Positions 7,640-17,053 are shown, counted from the first letter of the stretch. The stretch: 64,000 bases of DNA from CAZIAK01 sp964537035 (GCA_964537035.1 CAZIAK010000002.1:1-64000), one strand, 5' to 3'. Numbers and translations are program-made. Notes: generated by a model from the letters alone, not told the origin.

Positions 7640-9553
7640 CTATTCATCCCCCAATCGTTCGTCGAGCAGGCGGGCCGCCACGGCCAGGTAATCTGATTCG
7701 GTGATGATGCCCACCAAGCGCCCATCGTCGACCACCGGTAGGCAGCCCACGTTCTTCGCCCGCATGAGTTCGACCGCCTCGAGGGTCGAGCTCGACGACG
7801 AGATCGTCACCGGGTCGGAGGTCATCAGCTCGCGCACCGCTGTGGGCTCTGCGTCCTGGCGGGCCCCCTTGGCCACCATGCGCAACAACGCCCGATGGGA
7901 CAGCAGCCCCACCAGCTGGCCCTGGTCGTCTTCGACGGGCACGTGGCGCAAATGCTCCCAGTCCATGAGGCTGGCGGCCAGGTCGACCAGATCGCCCGGG
8001 CGCACGGTGAACACGTCGGAGGTCATGAGCTGGGACACGAAGCGGTAGCTGTCGCTCCAGTCTGTGACCCGCTCCAGGTCAGCGGGGCCAGCCAAATCCC
8101 AGGAGTGCACGGGCTGCTCGGTGTCCTGGCGTTCGATCATGACCTTCACCAGGGTGCGATGGCGGGTATCCACCCGCGCGGCCGTGCCCATGGCATCGAG
8201 GGAGCGGCGCACCCAATCAGAACCTGTGCGACCGCTGATCACACGGGCCTCGAGCACACCCAGATGACGCTCGCTGTCGGCCTTGTCGATGCCCGCCGCG
8301 TCGAGCCCGGCCGCGGCCAGGGGCAGCAAGTGCTCAAGGATCAACTTCGACGCCGAGATCACCTCGCCGTCCACCCAATGAAACTGGGCGGACAGACCGT
8401 GGCGAGCGGCAGAGAAGAAGTTGTTGCGAGCATCTTCAAACGACATGCGCTCGTGGACGTTGCCGTACTCTTCAGTGCAGCCAGCCATGAGCCCGAAGTA
8501 GAAGGCCGAGTTGGCCATCTCGTCGGCGATGGTCGGCCCCGCAGGCAAGACCCGGTTCTCGATGCGCAGGTGGGGCGTGATCCCGTCGTGGCCGTAGCAC
8601 ACGCGATTCCAGCGGTAGACCGTGCCGTTGTGCAGGCGCAAGGCGGTGAACTCGGGGATGCCTCCCGCGTCGAGCACCGCCATGGGATCTTCTTTCATGT
8701 CGGCCACGAACAGCATGCGATGGCGGGTGATGTTCTCCCGCCAGACCTCGGCCGCTGACTGCTTGACCCAGGCATCGCCGAAGCTGACCCGCGGACGCAC
8801 CTGCCGTTGACGCTCGGCGACAGAACGGGAGTCGACCGAAGACTGGAACAGCGCGATGCGCGTCTCGTCCCAGAGCTGGCGGCCCAAGAGCAGGGGTGAG
8901 TTCACCGCCGCGGCGAGCACGGGAGCGGTGATGGCCTGGGCCATGTTGTAGAGCTTGGCGAACTCGCCTTGGCCCACCTGAAAATGCAGCTGCAGGCTCG
9001 TGTTGCACGACTCGAGCATGACGTTGTCGTGGCTCACATCGAGATCGTCACGACCCTTGATCGAGATGTCGAACTTGCCACCCCGAGCCCGGCCCGTGGC
9101 CTCGTTGATCTCGAAGTAGCGATCTTTGGGCGTCATGTTGCCCAGACTGAGATCGCTCAAACGCAGGGTCGGCAGGATGCCCGTGAGCATGATGCGGCAG
9201 TTGACGTCGCGAGCGGCCTGATCTGCCGCACCGGCCAGGCGGCGCAGGTCGCTCTCCATCTCGGCGAGGCAGCTGCCGCCGAAGGCGCGAGGTGGCGTGT
9301 TGGCCTCGAGGTTGAAGAGCGCCAGCTCGTTCACCAGCGCGTCGTCCCCCACGGCTTCGAGAACCTCAAGAGCCTTGGGGGCGGGGTGCATGCCCGCATC
9401 GACAAGAAACATCTCTTGCTCTGCGCCGATACAGCGAATGCCAGATTCGAAGCAGCCCTCGTCGAGCATGCGCTCGAAGGCGCGCACGTCTTCGAGCAGA
9501 GCCTGGGTGTAACGGCGCAGCAAGCTGTCATCAGATTCGATTGCGTCGGCCAC
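7640..9553 (-). CDS. GCS2-type glutamate-cysteine ligase-like enzyme with C-terminal CBS pair
   Basis: About 637 residues if translation starts at GTG 9553; no ATG fits and the exact start is uncertain. The main domain is a GCS2/YbdK-type carboxylate-amine ligase: GAEQEMFLVD near the N-terminus, NLEANTPPRAF, LPTLRLSDLSLGNMTPKDRY, and LRIENRVLPAGPT. The last 128 residues form a CBS pair (MTSDVFTVRPGD and MTSDPVTISSSS mark the two repeats), normally an adenosine-nucleotide sensor. The enzyme probably joins glutamate or another carboxylate to an amine and is allosterically controlled. It leads a two-gene operon with the AspA-like amidohydrolase and is divergent from a gamma-glutamyltransferase gene, which fits gamma-glutamyl-peptide chemistry. 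Confidence 0.82.
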   Translation of the reverse strand: MADAIESDDSLLRRYTQALLEDVRAFERMLDEGCFESGIRCIGAEQEMFLVDAGMHPAPKALEVLEAVGDDALVNELALFNLEANTPPRAFGGSCLAEMESDLRRLAGAADQAARDVNCRIMLTGILPTLRLSDLSLGNMTPKDRYFEINEATGRARGGKFDISIKGRDDLDVSHDNVMLESCNTSLQLHFQVGQGEFAKLYNMAQAITAPVLAAAVNSPLLLGRQLWDETRIALFQSSVDSRSVAERQRQVRPRVSFGDAWVKQSAAEVWRENITRHRMLFVADMKEDPMAVLDAGGIPEFTALRLHNGTVYRWNRVCYGHDGITPHLRIENRVLPAGPTIADEMANSAFYFGLMAGCTEEYGNVHERMSFEDARNNFFSAARHGLSAQFHWVDGEVISASKLILEHLLPLAAAGLDAAGIDKADSERHLGVLEARVISGRTGSDWVRRSLDAMGTAARVDTRHRTLVKVMIERQDTEQPVHSWDLAGPADLERVTDWSDSYRFVSQLMTSDVFTVRPGDLVDLAASLMDWEHLRHVPVEDDQGQLVGLLSHRALLRMVAKGARQDAEPTAVRELMTSDPVTISSSSSTLEAVELMRAKNVGCLPVVDDGRLVGIITESDYLAVAARLLDERLGDE

Positions 9554-9712
9554 GTCGATCTCGTCGGGGAGAGAGGACTGCTGCGGGCAAGGGGGCAGAA
9601 AACGACTGAAGAATGTATCACGGAGCCGGGCGGGTTGGCAGATCCTGCGAACGCTGCGCAGCGCCCTTGATATGGTGCCCAGCAGATCCAAGAGGTTCCG
9701 TCGGAGAAGGCC

Positions 9713-11473
9713 GTGTTGAAGCGAACTCTCAGGGCCCCCGCGCCCCCCTTGTTCTGGGCGGTCTTCGCGGTCTGGGCACTGATCACAGGGGTTGGATGTG
9801 CCGGGCCTACCGTGCGCGTCGAGCCCAGCCTGAGCACCTCCGGGGGCGCCGTCGCCGCCGTGGATCGCCACGCCGCAGAGGTAGGCGCCACCATCCTGGC
9901 CCAGGGCGGCAACGCCATCGACGCCGCGGTGGCCACGGCCCTGGCCCTGGCGGTGACCTGGCCTCCCGCCGGCAACATCGGCGGAGGCGGCCTGATGCTG
10001 GTGCACCTCGCCGACGGGCAGCAGTTCGCTCTCGACTTTCGCGAGACCGCGCCGGCAGCCATCCGTGCCGACATGTTTCTGGACCATGACGGTCTCTATG
10101 ACGCCGAGCGAGCACTCGACCCTGCCCTCTGCGCCGGGGTTCCGGGCTCGGTGGCTGGCCTGTTCCTGGCCCACGAGACCTGGGGCCAGCTGACCTGGCC
10201 CGAGCTGGTGGCCCCCGCCATTCGCCTGGCCAGCGAGGGCTTCGTGGTCGACAACAACCTGGCCCGGTGGCTCGCTGCCCACGAGGACGACTTCGCCGCC
10301 CAGCCTTTCAGCGCTGCCGTGTTTCTCGACCTGAACGGCCAGGCCCACAGCGCCGGGCACACCCTGATCCAGAGCGACCTCGCCGCGACACTGCAGCGCA
10401 TCGCCGACCAGGGCCCCCAGGGGTTCTACGAGGGACCGGTGTCCGAGCAGATCGTCGACTTCATCCAACAAGCTGGCGGACCCATGACCCTCGGCGACCT
10501 CGCGGCCTACAAGCCCGTGGTGCGCCGGCCCATGCAGATCCCCTACCGCGGTCACACGGTGCTGGCCTTCGGTCCACCCAGTTCGGGCGGCGTGGCCATG
10601 GCCCAGATCCTGGGACAGCTGCAGCGGGTCGGCTGGGGCGCCGAGACCTTGCTGTCAGCGGATGACGTGCACCTCTACGCCGAAGCCGCCCGACGAGCCT
10701 TCGCCGATCGAGCCGCTCATCTCGGTGACCCGGCCTATCACGACGTGCCCGTGGACACGCTGCTCTCCGGGTCGCGCCTCGACGTCATGGCCCGCAGCAT
10801 CGAGCGGGACTCTGCCTCGCCCAGCGAAGACTTCGGCCCTGAGCTGTGCGACGAGCCGGAGCACGACACGACCCATCTGTCCGTGGTCGACCGCTTCGAC
10901 AACGCGGTCTCCCTCACCACCACCCTCGAACAGGCCTTCGGGGGCAAGGCCATCGCTGGACGGAGCGGGGTATTGCTCAACGATCAACTGCGAGACTTCA
11001 ATCGCATCCCGGGGCAGACCCGCGCCGTGGGACACATCGGCACCGCGGCCAACCTCGCCGCGCCGGGCAAACGCCCGCTCACCTCCATGACGCCGATCAT
11101 CGTGGTGCAAGACGGGCACCCGGTGCTGATCACCGGCAGCCCCGGCGGCCGCACCATCATCAACACCGTGACCCGGGTGCTGCTCAGCGTGATCGACCGG
11201 GGCCTGCCACTGGCAGAAGCCGTGGCCCTGCCTCGTGTGCATCACTCATGGTTTCCCGACGAGATCCTGGTCGAACCGGGTGCGCTGTCCGACGCCGTCC
11301 TCGCCGAGCTCAGAGCTCGCGGCCACGTGGTCAGAGTCGCCGAAGCCACCGGCCCCCTGCTAGGCACCCAGGGCTGCGCCAACACCATAGCCGTCGACCT
11401 CGCAACAGGCCTGCGCACCGCCGCCGGCGACGGCCGCCGAGAAGGCTGGGCCGCAGCCGCCGATCTCCCCTGA
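9713..11473 (+). CDS. ggt: Gamma-glutamyltransferase, lipoprotein
   Basis: Self-processing Ntn-hydrolase of 586 residues that cleaves or transfers gamma-glutamyl groups. The N-terminus has a hydrophobic stretch ending in a lipobox-like GVGCAG, so the enzyme is probably anchored facing the periplasm. The processing site is DTTHLSVVD, with T386 as the predicted new N-terminal nucleophile; the GSPGGRTIINT oxyanion motif and FRETAP substrate motif are also present. The start is GTG 9713 (or TTG 9716) behind GGAGAAGG. It is divergent from the GCS2-CBS gene, so a gamma-glutamyl ligase and a gamma-glutamyl hydrolase/transferase share a promoter region (9554-9712). Confidence 0.93.
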   Translation: MLKRTLRAPAPPLFWAVFAVWALITGVGCAGPTVRVEPSLSTSGGAVAAVDRHAAEVGATILAQGGNAIDAAVATALALAVTWPPAGNIGGGGLMLVHLADGQQFALDFRETAPAAIRADMFLDHDGLYDAERALDPALCAGVPGSVAGLFLAHETWGQLTWPELVAPAIRLASEGFVVDNNLARWLAAHEDDFAAQPFSAAVFLDLNGQAHSAGHTLIQSDLAATLQRIADQGPQGFYEGPVSEQIVDFIQQAGGPMTLGDLAAYKPVVRRPMQIPYRGHTVLAFGPPSSGGVAMAQILGQLQRVGWGAETLLSADDVHLYAEAARRAFADRAAHLGDPAYHDVPVDTLLSGSRLDVMARSIERDSASPSEDFGPELCDEPEHDTTHLSVVDRFDNAVSLTTTLEQAFGGKAIAGRSGVLLNDQLRDFNRIPGQTRAVGHIGTAANLAAPGKRPLTSMTPIIVVQDGHPVLITGSPGGRTIINTVTRVLLSVIDRGLPLAEAVALPRVHHSWFPDEILVEPGALSDAVLAELRARGHVVRVAEATGPLLGTQGCANTIAVDLATGLRTAAGDGRREGWAAAADLP

Positions 11474-11573
11474 CACCCCGCACCACAGCCCCCCCGCTCT
11501 AGATCTCAAGGGGACTCCGCCCCCAAGACATGCCCCCCCGAAGGCCACAGTCGCCCTGACTCTCCACGAGCGA

Positions 11574-11674
11574 GGTCGTCCCTGTTTCTCACCCGGGGGG
11601 TCTGCAGCGAGTGTGGAGGCGCAGCCGACCCTGTCTGAGCGAAACGGCCCCCCTGGTGAGAAACAGGGACGACC
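11574..11674. repeat. Long inverted repeat, 27-bp arms (26/27 match)
   Basis: Left arm 11574-11600 (starts GGTCGTCCCTGTTTCTCACC) and right arm 11648-11674 (its reverse complement) match at 26 of 27 positions around a 47-nt loop. It lies in the 223-bp gap between the convergent GGT (ends 11473) and ATP-grasp (ends 11697) genes. Position suits a bidirectional terminator, but the arms are far longer and more perfect than the other hairpins here, so a dispersed palindromic element (REP/MITE-like) is equally possible. No terminal duplication or transposase was seen. Confidence 0.85.
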
Positions 11675-11696
11675 GGACCACCTCACAAAACGTAAG

Positions 11697-12917
11697 TCAG
11701 CGCGCCTTGAGCTGAACCCTCTCGCCAACCGTATCGAGCATGGTCCGCAGGGTGTCGTAGTCGGGGTGACGCATGCGTACCCAGGCGTTGGCCATGAAGC
11801 CCCCTTCGACGGGCTGAGTGGGCGTGCCGGGGGCGGGGAACTTGTGGTCGATCATGTGCTCGCCCCAGTCGCTGAGCAGGTCGTCCGCGCCCTCGGTGCC
11901 GATGACCTCACCGTCCCGGTCGGGGCGCAGGGCGATCATGCCCGCGGAGAAGCGCCGACTCGGGGTCGTCTCTGGTTTGCCATGGACGATGGCGTGGGCC
12001 CACTCGCGGTAGAGGTCCATGTCGTTGCCCGCGTTGTAGAGATCCCAGGCTCCGACCCCTGGGGGACGGCAACCGATCTCGGAGAACTTGAGCCCCTTGG
12101 AGCTGATGAACCACTCTTGATGCGTCGGCGACGTGCCGATGCCCAGGGCCTTGATGACCTTGCGCCCCATGGCCCTGACCTCGTTGTAGCTGGCCAGCTC
12201 GACCCGGTTGGTGGCCACGATCTGCGGCGACACCCAGCGGGTGCGCATGCCGTGGAGCACGTTGGGATAGTAGTGGCAGATGAACTCGCAGGCCGGCTCA
12301 CCGTCGATGGAGATCGTGTCGAAAAAGCCCTCGTGACCTTCGATGAACTCCTCCACCGCCACGGTGGCGCCCTGATCGACGCCCGACTCGGTGCAGGCCG
12401 CCCTGAGTTCTTCTTCGTTCTCGACCCTTGAGGTGCCCGCAGCTCCTGCACCATCTGGCGGCTTGATGATCAGCGGGTAGCCCACGGTGTCGGCAAAGGC
12501 CAGCACCTCGTCGATGCTGCTCGCACCCGTCGATTGGGCACAGGGCACTCCCGCGTCACGCAGCACCTGCTTCATGGCCGGCTTGTCCCGGCAGAGATAG
12601 GCCGTGCGCACGCTGGTCCCGGGGATGCCCGTGGCCTCGCGGGCCCGGGCGATCGACATGATGTGGGCCTCGACCGTGCCCTCGATGAGATCGACCCAAC
12701 CCCGCGATTGCACCTTGCGCACCGCAGCTTGCAGCGCCTCCTCGTTCACCACCGAGGACACCTGCTCGTAGCCGGAGAGCCAGCTCTTCAGCTCGTCGTC
12801 CAAGAACTCGACGGGACGCTCGCCGATGCCCGTCACCTGGGCGCCGACTTCAGCCAAGCCCCGCACGAACTCCCGCTGGTTGTAGGGAAACGCGGGCTCT
12901 ACGAAGATCACATGCAT
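11697..12917 (-). CDS. ATP-grasp ligase (copy 1)
   Basis: Carboxylate-amine/thiol ligase of 406 residues with ATP-grasp layout. The N-terminal pre-ATP-grasp domain carries VEPAFPYNQREFVRGLAEVGA. The ATP-binding lysine loop is IIKPPDGAGAAGTSRV, followed by VEEFIEGHEGFFD and the metal-binding FSEIGCRPPG. It is a clear relative of the two ligases at 14599 and 15825: all share the THQEWF/HMEWF block and an E-[IV]-G-x-R-x-P-G motif. It lies 35 bp downstream of the glycogen synthase gene on the same strand, so those two are probably co-transcribed. The substrates are unknown; the pattern resembles amino-acid or peptide ligases more than primary biosynthetic ATP-grasp enzymes. Confidence 0.85.
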   Translation of the reverse strand: MHVIFVEPAFPYNQREFVRGLAEVGAQVTGIGERPVEFLDDELKSWLSGYEQVSSVVNEEALQAAVRKVQSRGWVDLIEGTVEAHIMSIARAREATGIPGTSVRTAYLCRDKPAMKQVLRDAGVPCAQSTGASSIDEVLAFADTVGYPLIIKPPDGAGAAGTSRVENEEELRAACTESGVDQGATVAVEEFIEGHEGFFDTISIDGEPACEFICHYYPNVLHGMRTRWVSPQIVATNRVELASYNEVRAMGRKVIKALGIGTSPTHQEWFISSKGLKFSEIGCRPPGVGAWDLYNAGNDMDLYREWAHAIVHGKPETTPSRRFSAGMIALRPDRDGEVIGTEGADDLLSDWGEHMIDHKFPAPGTPTQPVEGGFMANAWVRMRHPDYDTLRTMLDTVGERVQLKAR

Positions 12918-12952
12918 GGTCTACCGCTCCTGGGATTCGCGGGCGGCCAAGG

Positions 12953-14425
12953 TCAGGCCACCCCTGCCGACACCAACAAGCGCCGGTACAACTCTTCATA
13001 CACGTCGCCGCTCACCTGCCAGCTGAAATCCTGGGCCATGCCATTGAGCTGGCAGCGGCGCCAGAGGTCCTTTCGTGAAAACAGCGAGAGGCTCGTCTGC
13101 AGCGCCCAGGCCATGCCATCGTCGTTGAGGTGCTCGAAGACGATGCCCGTGCCCTCGCCTGTCGCGGGGTCGAACAACGAGACGGTATCGGCCAATCCGC
13201 CGGTCTTGCGCACGATGGGCACGGTGCCGTAGCGCAGGCTGTACATCTGGTTGAGGCCGCAGGGTTCGTAACGGCTGGGCATCAAGAAGACGTCTGCGCC
13301 CGCTTCGATCAGGTGGGCCATCTCTTCGTTATAGCCATCGATGTAGGCCACCTTCTGGGGCAGGCTGCGCTGCAGCGCCTTGAAGAAGTCGACGTACTTG
13401 CGCTCGCCGCTGCCCAGCACGACCAGCCGTGCGTCGTGATTCGCCAGCATGGCCGGCAAGGTCTCGAAGAGCAGATCAAAGCCCTTCTGCCAGGCCATGC
13501 GAGAGACGATGCCGTAGACCGGCGCGGCCCCGGGGGGCGGCAGGTGCGCCGAGGCCAACAAGGCCAAGGTGTCGATGTGCTTGTCGTCGATCGTCTTCGC
13601 CGAATAGTGCTGAGGGATCAGCGGGTCGACCTCCGGGCTCCACTCGGCGTAGTCGACCCCGTTGACGATGCCGATCAAGCGATCGCTGCGCTCGCGCAGC
13701 AGACCGTCGAGACCCATGCCCTGCTCGGCCGACTGAATCTCACGAGCGTAGGTGGAGGACACCGTGGTGATGGCGTCGGCCCAGCGCAGCCCGGTGCGCA
13801 AGAAGTTCACCCGGCCCGCCGCCAGGTCGTCCTGGTCGAGCATGTTCGTGGCGTCGCCCAGGCCCAGGTCGTCCACCACCTTGGCCTCGAAGATCCCCTG
13901 GTAGCCGATGTTGTGAATCGTGATCAGGCTGCGGGTGTGGGCGAACAGCTGCTCCCAGGACGCCAGCTGGCGCAGGTAGAGCGGCAGCAGGCCCACGTGC
14001 CAGTCATTGGCATGAACGATATCTGGCGCCCAGTTCGATTCTTGGCAGGCCGCCAGGGTGGCTCGAGCCAGGACGGCGAAACGCAGGTGCTCGTCTTCGT
14101 CAGCGGTGTAGATGTCGTCCCGGTCGTACAGCTCGGGGCAATCGATGCACCACACCTGCAGCTCGCTGCCCGGCAAGGGTGTGGAGAACACGGAGACATG
14201 GCCACTGCGAGGCCCCAGGCTCAGCTCGATCTCTTGCAGACCTGCGACCGGGGTCAGCACCCGCCCTTGCTCGCGCAGCCGCCGATACAGGGGCATGACC
14301 AGGCGCACGTCGTGGCCTCGGCGGTGCAGCTCGGCGGCCAGGGCGGCGCTCACGTCTGCCAAGCCGCCGGTCTTCGCCAGGGGGGCCACTTCGGAGGAAG
14401 CGATGCAGATCCGGAGCGGGTCCAT
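12953..14425 (-). CDS. glgA: Glycogen/starch synthase (GT5)
   Basis: Enzyme of 490 residues, typical of GlgA, which extends alpha-1,4-glucan using ADP-glucose. The family start is complete: ICIASSEVAPLAKTGGLADV with the KTGGL nucleotide-sugar loop, then HANDWHVGLLPLYL, ITIHNIGYQG, and the C-terminal donor-site region PSRYEPCGLNQMYSLRYGTVPIVRKTGGLADTV. The start at 14425 (MDPLRIC) fits family alignments; reading further upstream gives non-homologous sequence. No other glycogen genes are adjacent. Instead it sits between ATP-grasp ligases, which is unusual. It is divergent from the ATP-grasp operon starting at 14599. Confidence 0.93.
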   Translation of the reverse strand: MDPLRICIASSEVAPLAKTGGLADVSAALAAELHRRGHDVRLVMPLYRRLREQGRVLTPVAGLQEIELSLGPRSGHVSVFSTPLPGSELQVWCIDCPELYDRDDIYTADEDEHLRFAVLARATLAACQESNWAPDIVHANDWHVGLLPLYLRQLASWEQLFAHTRSLITIHNIGYQGIFEAKVVDDLGLGDATNMLDQDDLAAGRVNFLRTGLRWADAITTVSSTYAREIQSAEQGMGLDGLLRERSDRLIGIVNGVDYAEWSPEVDPLIPQHYSAKTIDDKHIDTLALLASAHLPPPGAAPVYGIVSRMAWQKGFDLLFETLPAMLANHDARLVVLGSGERKYVDFFKALQRSLPQKVAYIDGYNEEMAHLIEAGADVFLMPSRYEPCGLNQMYSLRYGTVPIVRKTGGLADTVSLFDPATGEGTGIVFEHLNDDGMAWALQTSLSLFSRKDLWRRCQLNGMAQDFSWQVSGDVYEELYRRLLVSAGVA

Positions 14426-14598
14426 GGCGTGTGGGATCGTGAGGGGGGAGGAGGGATCCCGACGTGTCTGACGCCAGCTGAGCCCTGCCCCGAGGGGCGG
14501 CATTCTACCAAGCTGCAGACTCCCCGTCTCATGCTCTGGAGGCGAGGCGCGGCCGTGAGTATCCTGGGCGATCACTCCCCTCTTCGGCCCCCGCTCCC

Positions 14599-15825
14599 TT
14601 GCGACACGTCGCCTTCGTCGTACCCTTCGTTTTCGAGACCTCGGTGCGCTTCCTACGCGCCGTCCTGGCCCTCCCGGACGTGGCCGTGAGCATCATTTCC
14701 CGGGACCCGATCGAGCGCTTCCCCGAGGACATTCGTCAGCTCGCCGACGCCTACGAGCAGGTGGCCGACCCCCTCGACGCAGACCACCTGGTGAAGGCCG
14801 TCCAACGGCTGGCCCGGCGCTACCCGGCGCCGGAGCGCCTGCTGGGCGTTCTGGAGCAGCTGCAAGAGCCCCTGGCCATCGCTCGCCAGCGTCTTGGACT
14901 GCCGGGCATGTCTCCCACCACAGCCACGAACTTCCGCGACAAGTCGGTGATGAAAGATCGGCTGCGGGCCGCGGGGCTGCCCTGCGCCCAATCGCTGCTG
15001 GGCAAGAGCGTGGCAGAAGTCACCGAGGCGGTGTCGCGCATCGGCCTGCCGGTGGTGATCAAGCCACCGGACGGCGCGGGCGCCATGGGCACGTTTCGCA
15101 TCAACGGCATGGGCCAGCTGACCCAAGCCCTGGCGGCTCTGCGCCCTAGCCCGGCCAGCCCCGTGCTGGTCGAGCAGTTCCTCACCGGGCGGGAGCACAG
15201 TTACGACTCGGTCTGTGTCAACGGGCAGGTCTTGTGGAGCAGCGTGAGCGACTACAGCCCCACGCCGCTCACCGTGCTCGAGAACCCCTGGATTCAATGG
15301 TGCGTGCTGCTGCCTCGCACCATCGACGTGCCCGCATACGAGGACATCCGGCGCATCGGCCCCGCAGCCCTGAAAGCCCTGGGCATGGACACCGGGCTGG
15401 CCCACATGGAGTGGTTCCGCCTGCCCGACGGCAGCGCGGCCATCTCGGAGGTGGGCGCCCGCCCGCCAGGCGCGCAGTTCGTCTCGCTCATGAGCTGGGC
15501 CCACGACACGGACATGTACGCGGCCTGGGCCCGGCTGGTGGTGCTCGACGCGTTCGAGGCGCCACAGCGACCCTACGCAGCAGGCGCCGCGTACTTTCGT
15601 GGACAAGGCAGCGGCAAGATCAAGGCCATCCACGGGCTCGACGCCGCCCAGAGAGAGCTGGGCTCCCTGGTGGTACAGACCTCCCTGCCCCGCCCTGGCA
15701 AGACAAGCGCGAAGACCTATGAAGGCGACGGCTTCGCCATCCTGCGCCACCCGGACACCGAGGTCGTTCGCAAAGGCCTGCAAAGGCTGATCTCCCTTGT
15801 TCACGTCGAAGTGGAACCCTCCTGA
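14599..15825 (+). CDS. ATP-grasp ligase (copy 2)
   Basis: ATP-grasp ligase of 408 residues starting with TTG (14599); no good ribosome site is visible, but the first residues RHVAFVVPFVFETSVRF match the expected first beta strand. Motifs are DKSVMKDRLRAAGLPC (specificity loop), VVIKPPDGAGAMGTFRI (ATP lysine), LVEQFLTGREHSYDSV and ISEVGARPPGAQF (metal site). It is paralogous to the copies at 11697 and 15825. It is the first gene of a long plus-strand operon, coupled to the next ligase by TGATG. Three related ligases suggest stepwise assembly of a product from different building blocks; that is inference. Confidence 0.83.
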   Translation: MRHVAFVVPFVFETSVRFLRAVLALPDVAVSIISRDPIERFPEDIRQLADAYEQVADPLDADHLVKAVQRLARRYPAPERLLGVLEQLQEPLAIARQRLGLPGMSPTTATNFRDKSVMKDRLRAAGLPCAQSLLGKSVAEVTEAVSRIGLPVVIKPPDGAGAMGTFRINGMGQLTQALAALRPSPASPVLVEQFLTGREHSYDSVCVNGQVLWSSVSDYSPTPLTVLENPWIQWCVLLPRTIDVPAYEDIRRIGPAALKALGMDTGLAHMEWFRLPDGSAAISEVGARPPGAQFVSLMSWAHDTDMYAAWARLVVLDAFEAPQRPYAAGAAYFRGQGSGKIKAIHGLDAAQRELGSLVVQTSLPRPGKTSAKTYEGDGFAILRHPDTEVVRKGLQRLISLVHVEVEPS

Positions 15826-17048
15826 TGAACGTGCTGCTGCTGTCTCCTGGTTTCCCAGATGAGATGTCCTCCTTCGCTCGCGGCCTGGCCGCGGTGGGCG
15901 CCCGGGTCTTCGGCGTGGGCGAGCAGCCGGGAGCCACCTTGCCTGGGATCTGCCGGGAGGCCCTCAGCGCCTACCTCTCCGTGCCCTCCATGTGGGACGA
16001 GGACGACGTGGTCGAGCGAGTCACCCGCGAGGTGGCGGCCACGGGCACCACCATCGATCGCGTCGAATCGCTCTGGGAACCCTTGATGGTCTTGGCGGCC
16101 CGACTGCGAGAGGCGCTGGGCGCTCCGGGGATGACCGTCGCGCAGACCGTGCCCTTTCGGGACAAAGAGGCCATGAAGCGGGTGCTCGACGAAGCGGGCC
16201 TGCGCACGCCACGGCACGAGAGCGGTTCGACGCCTGACGAGATCCGCGCCGCCGCCGAGCGCATCGGCTATCCGCTCATCGTCAAGCCCATCGACGGCGC
16301 CGGCTCGGCCCACACCCATCGATGTGATGACGACGCAGGGCTTGAGCTGGCCATCGCCGACAACGCCGGAACGAAAGTCGTCAGCATCGAAGAGTTCATC
16401 GAGGGCGAAGAGTTCACCTTCGACACGATCTGTGCCGGAGGCGAGATCGCCTTCTACAACGTGAGCTGGTATCGCCCCCAGCCGCTCATCGCCCGCACGG
16501 TGCAGTGGATCTCCCCCCAGACCGTGTCCCTGCGCGACCCCGACGCGCAGAAGCTCGCTCCCGGCGTGGCCCTGGGCAAGGCGGTGATCAAGGCCCTCGG
16601 CTACACCGAAGGCTACACCCACATGGAGTGGTTCTTGACCCCCAGCGGCGAGGCGGTCTTCGGCGAGATCGGCGCCCGGGCCCCCGGCGCCCGCTCCGTG
16701 GCGATCATGAACCTCTCGGCGCACATCGACTGCTTCGAGGGCTGGGCCGAGGCCGTCTGCCACGGCCGCTTCAGCCAACCCATCCGGCGTCTCGACAACG
16801 CCGCCGTGATCTGCAAACGGGCCATGGGCGAGGGGCGCATCCAACGCATCGACGGCCTGCACCAGCTGCTCTCTCGCTACGGCCAGCACATCAGCGAGAT
16901 CAACCTGCTGCCCGTGGGCGCCCATCGACGCAACTGGAAGCAGACCCTGCTCTCGGACGGCTATCTCATCGTGCGCCACCCTGACCTGGACACCTGCCTC
17001 TCCATCGCCGACCAGGTCGGCACCGACATACAACTCGTGGCGGGCTGA
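15825..17048 (+). CDS. ATP-grasp ligase (copy 3)
   Basis: ATP-grasp ligase of 407 residues. The N-terminus VLLLSPGFPDEMSSFARGLAAVGARVFGVG closely parallels copy 1. Motifs are RDKEAMKRVLDEAGLRTP, LIVKPIDGAGSAHTHR, IEEFIEGEEFTFDTI, YTHMEWFLTPSGEAVFGEIGARAPG. The ATP loop differs from the paralogs (KPID and SAHT instead of KPPD and AxGT), so substrate or metal handling may differ. The start ATG overlaps the previous stop by one base. The S51-hydrolase gene starts 5 nt after its stop. Confidence 0.85.
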   Translation: MNVLLLSPGFPDEMSSFARGLAAVGARVFGVGEQPGATLPGICREALSAYLSVPSMWDEDDVVERVTREVAATGTTIDRVESLWEPLMVLAARLREALGAPGMTVAQTVPFRDKEAMKRVLDEAGLRTPRHESGSTPDEIRAAAERIGYPLIVKPIDGAGSAHTHRCDDDAGLELAIADNAGTKVVSIEEFIEGEEFTFDTICAGGEIAFYNVSWYRPQPLIARTVQWISPQTVSLRDPDAQKLAPGVALGKAVIKALGYTEGYTHMEWFLTPSGEAVFGEIGARAPGARSVAIMNLSAHIDCFEGWAEAVCHGRFSQPIRRLDNAAVICKRAMGEGRIQRIDGLHQLLSRYGQHISEINLLPVGAHRRNWKQTLLSDGYLIVRHPDLDTCLSIADQVGTDIQLVAG

Positions 17049-17053
17049 GCGCG

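Noticed and set aside
9554..10555. Upstream extension of the GCS2-CBS reading frame (over 330 residues)
   Set aside because: It lies antisense to the convincing GGT gene and has no similarity to the family; the true start is probably GTG 9553.
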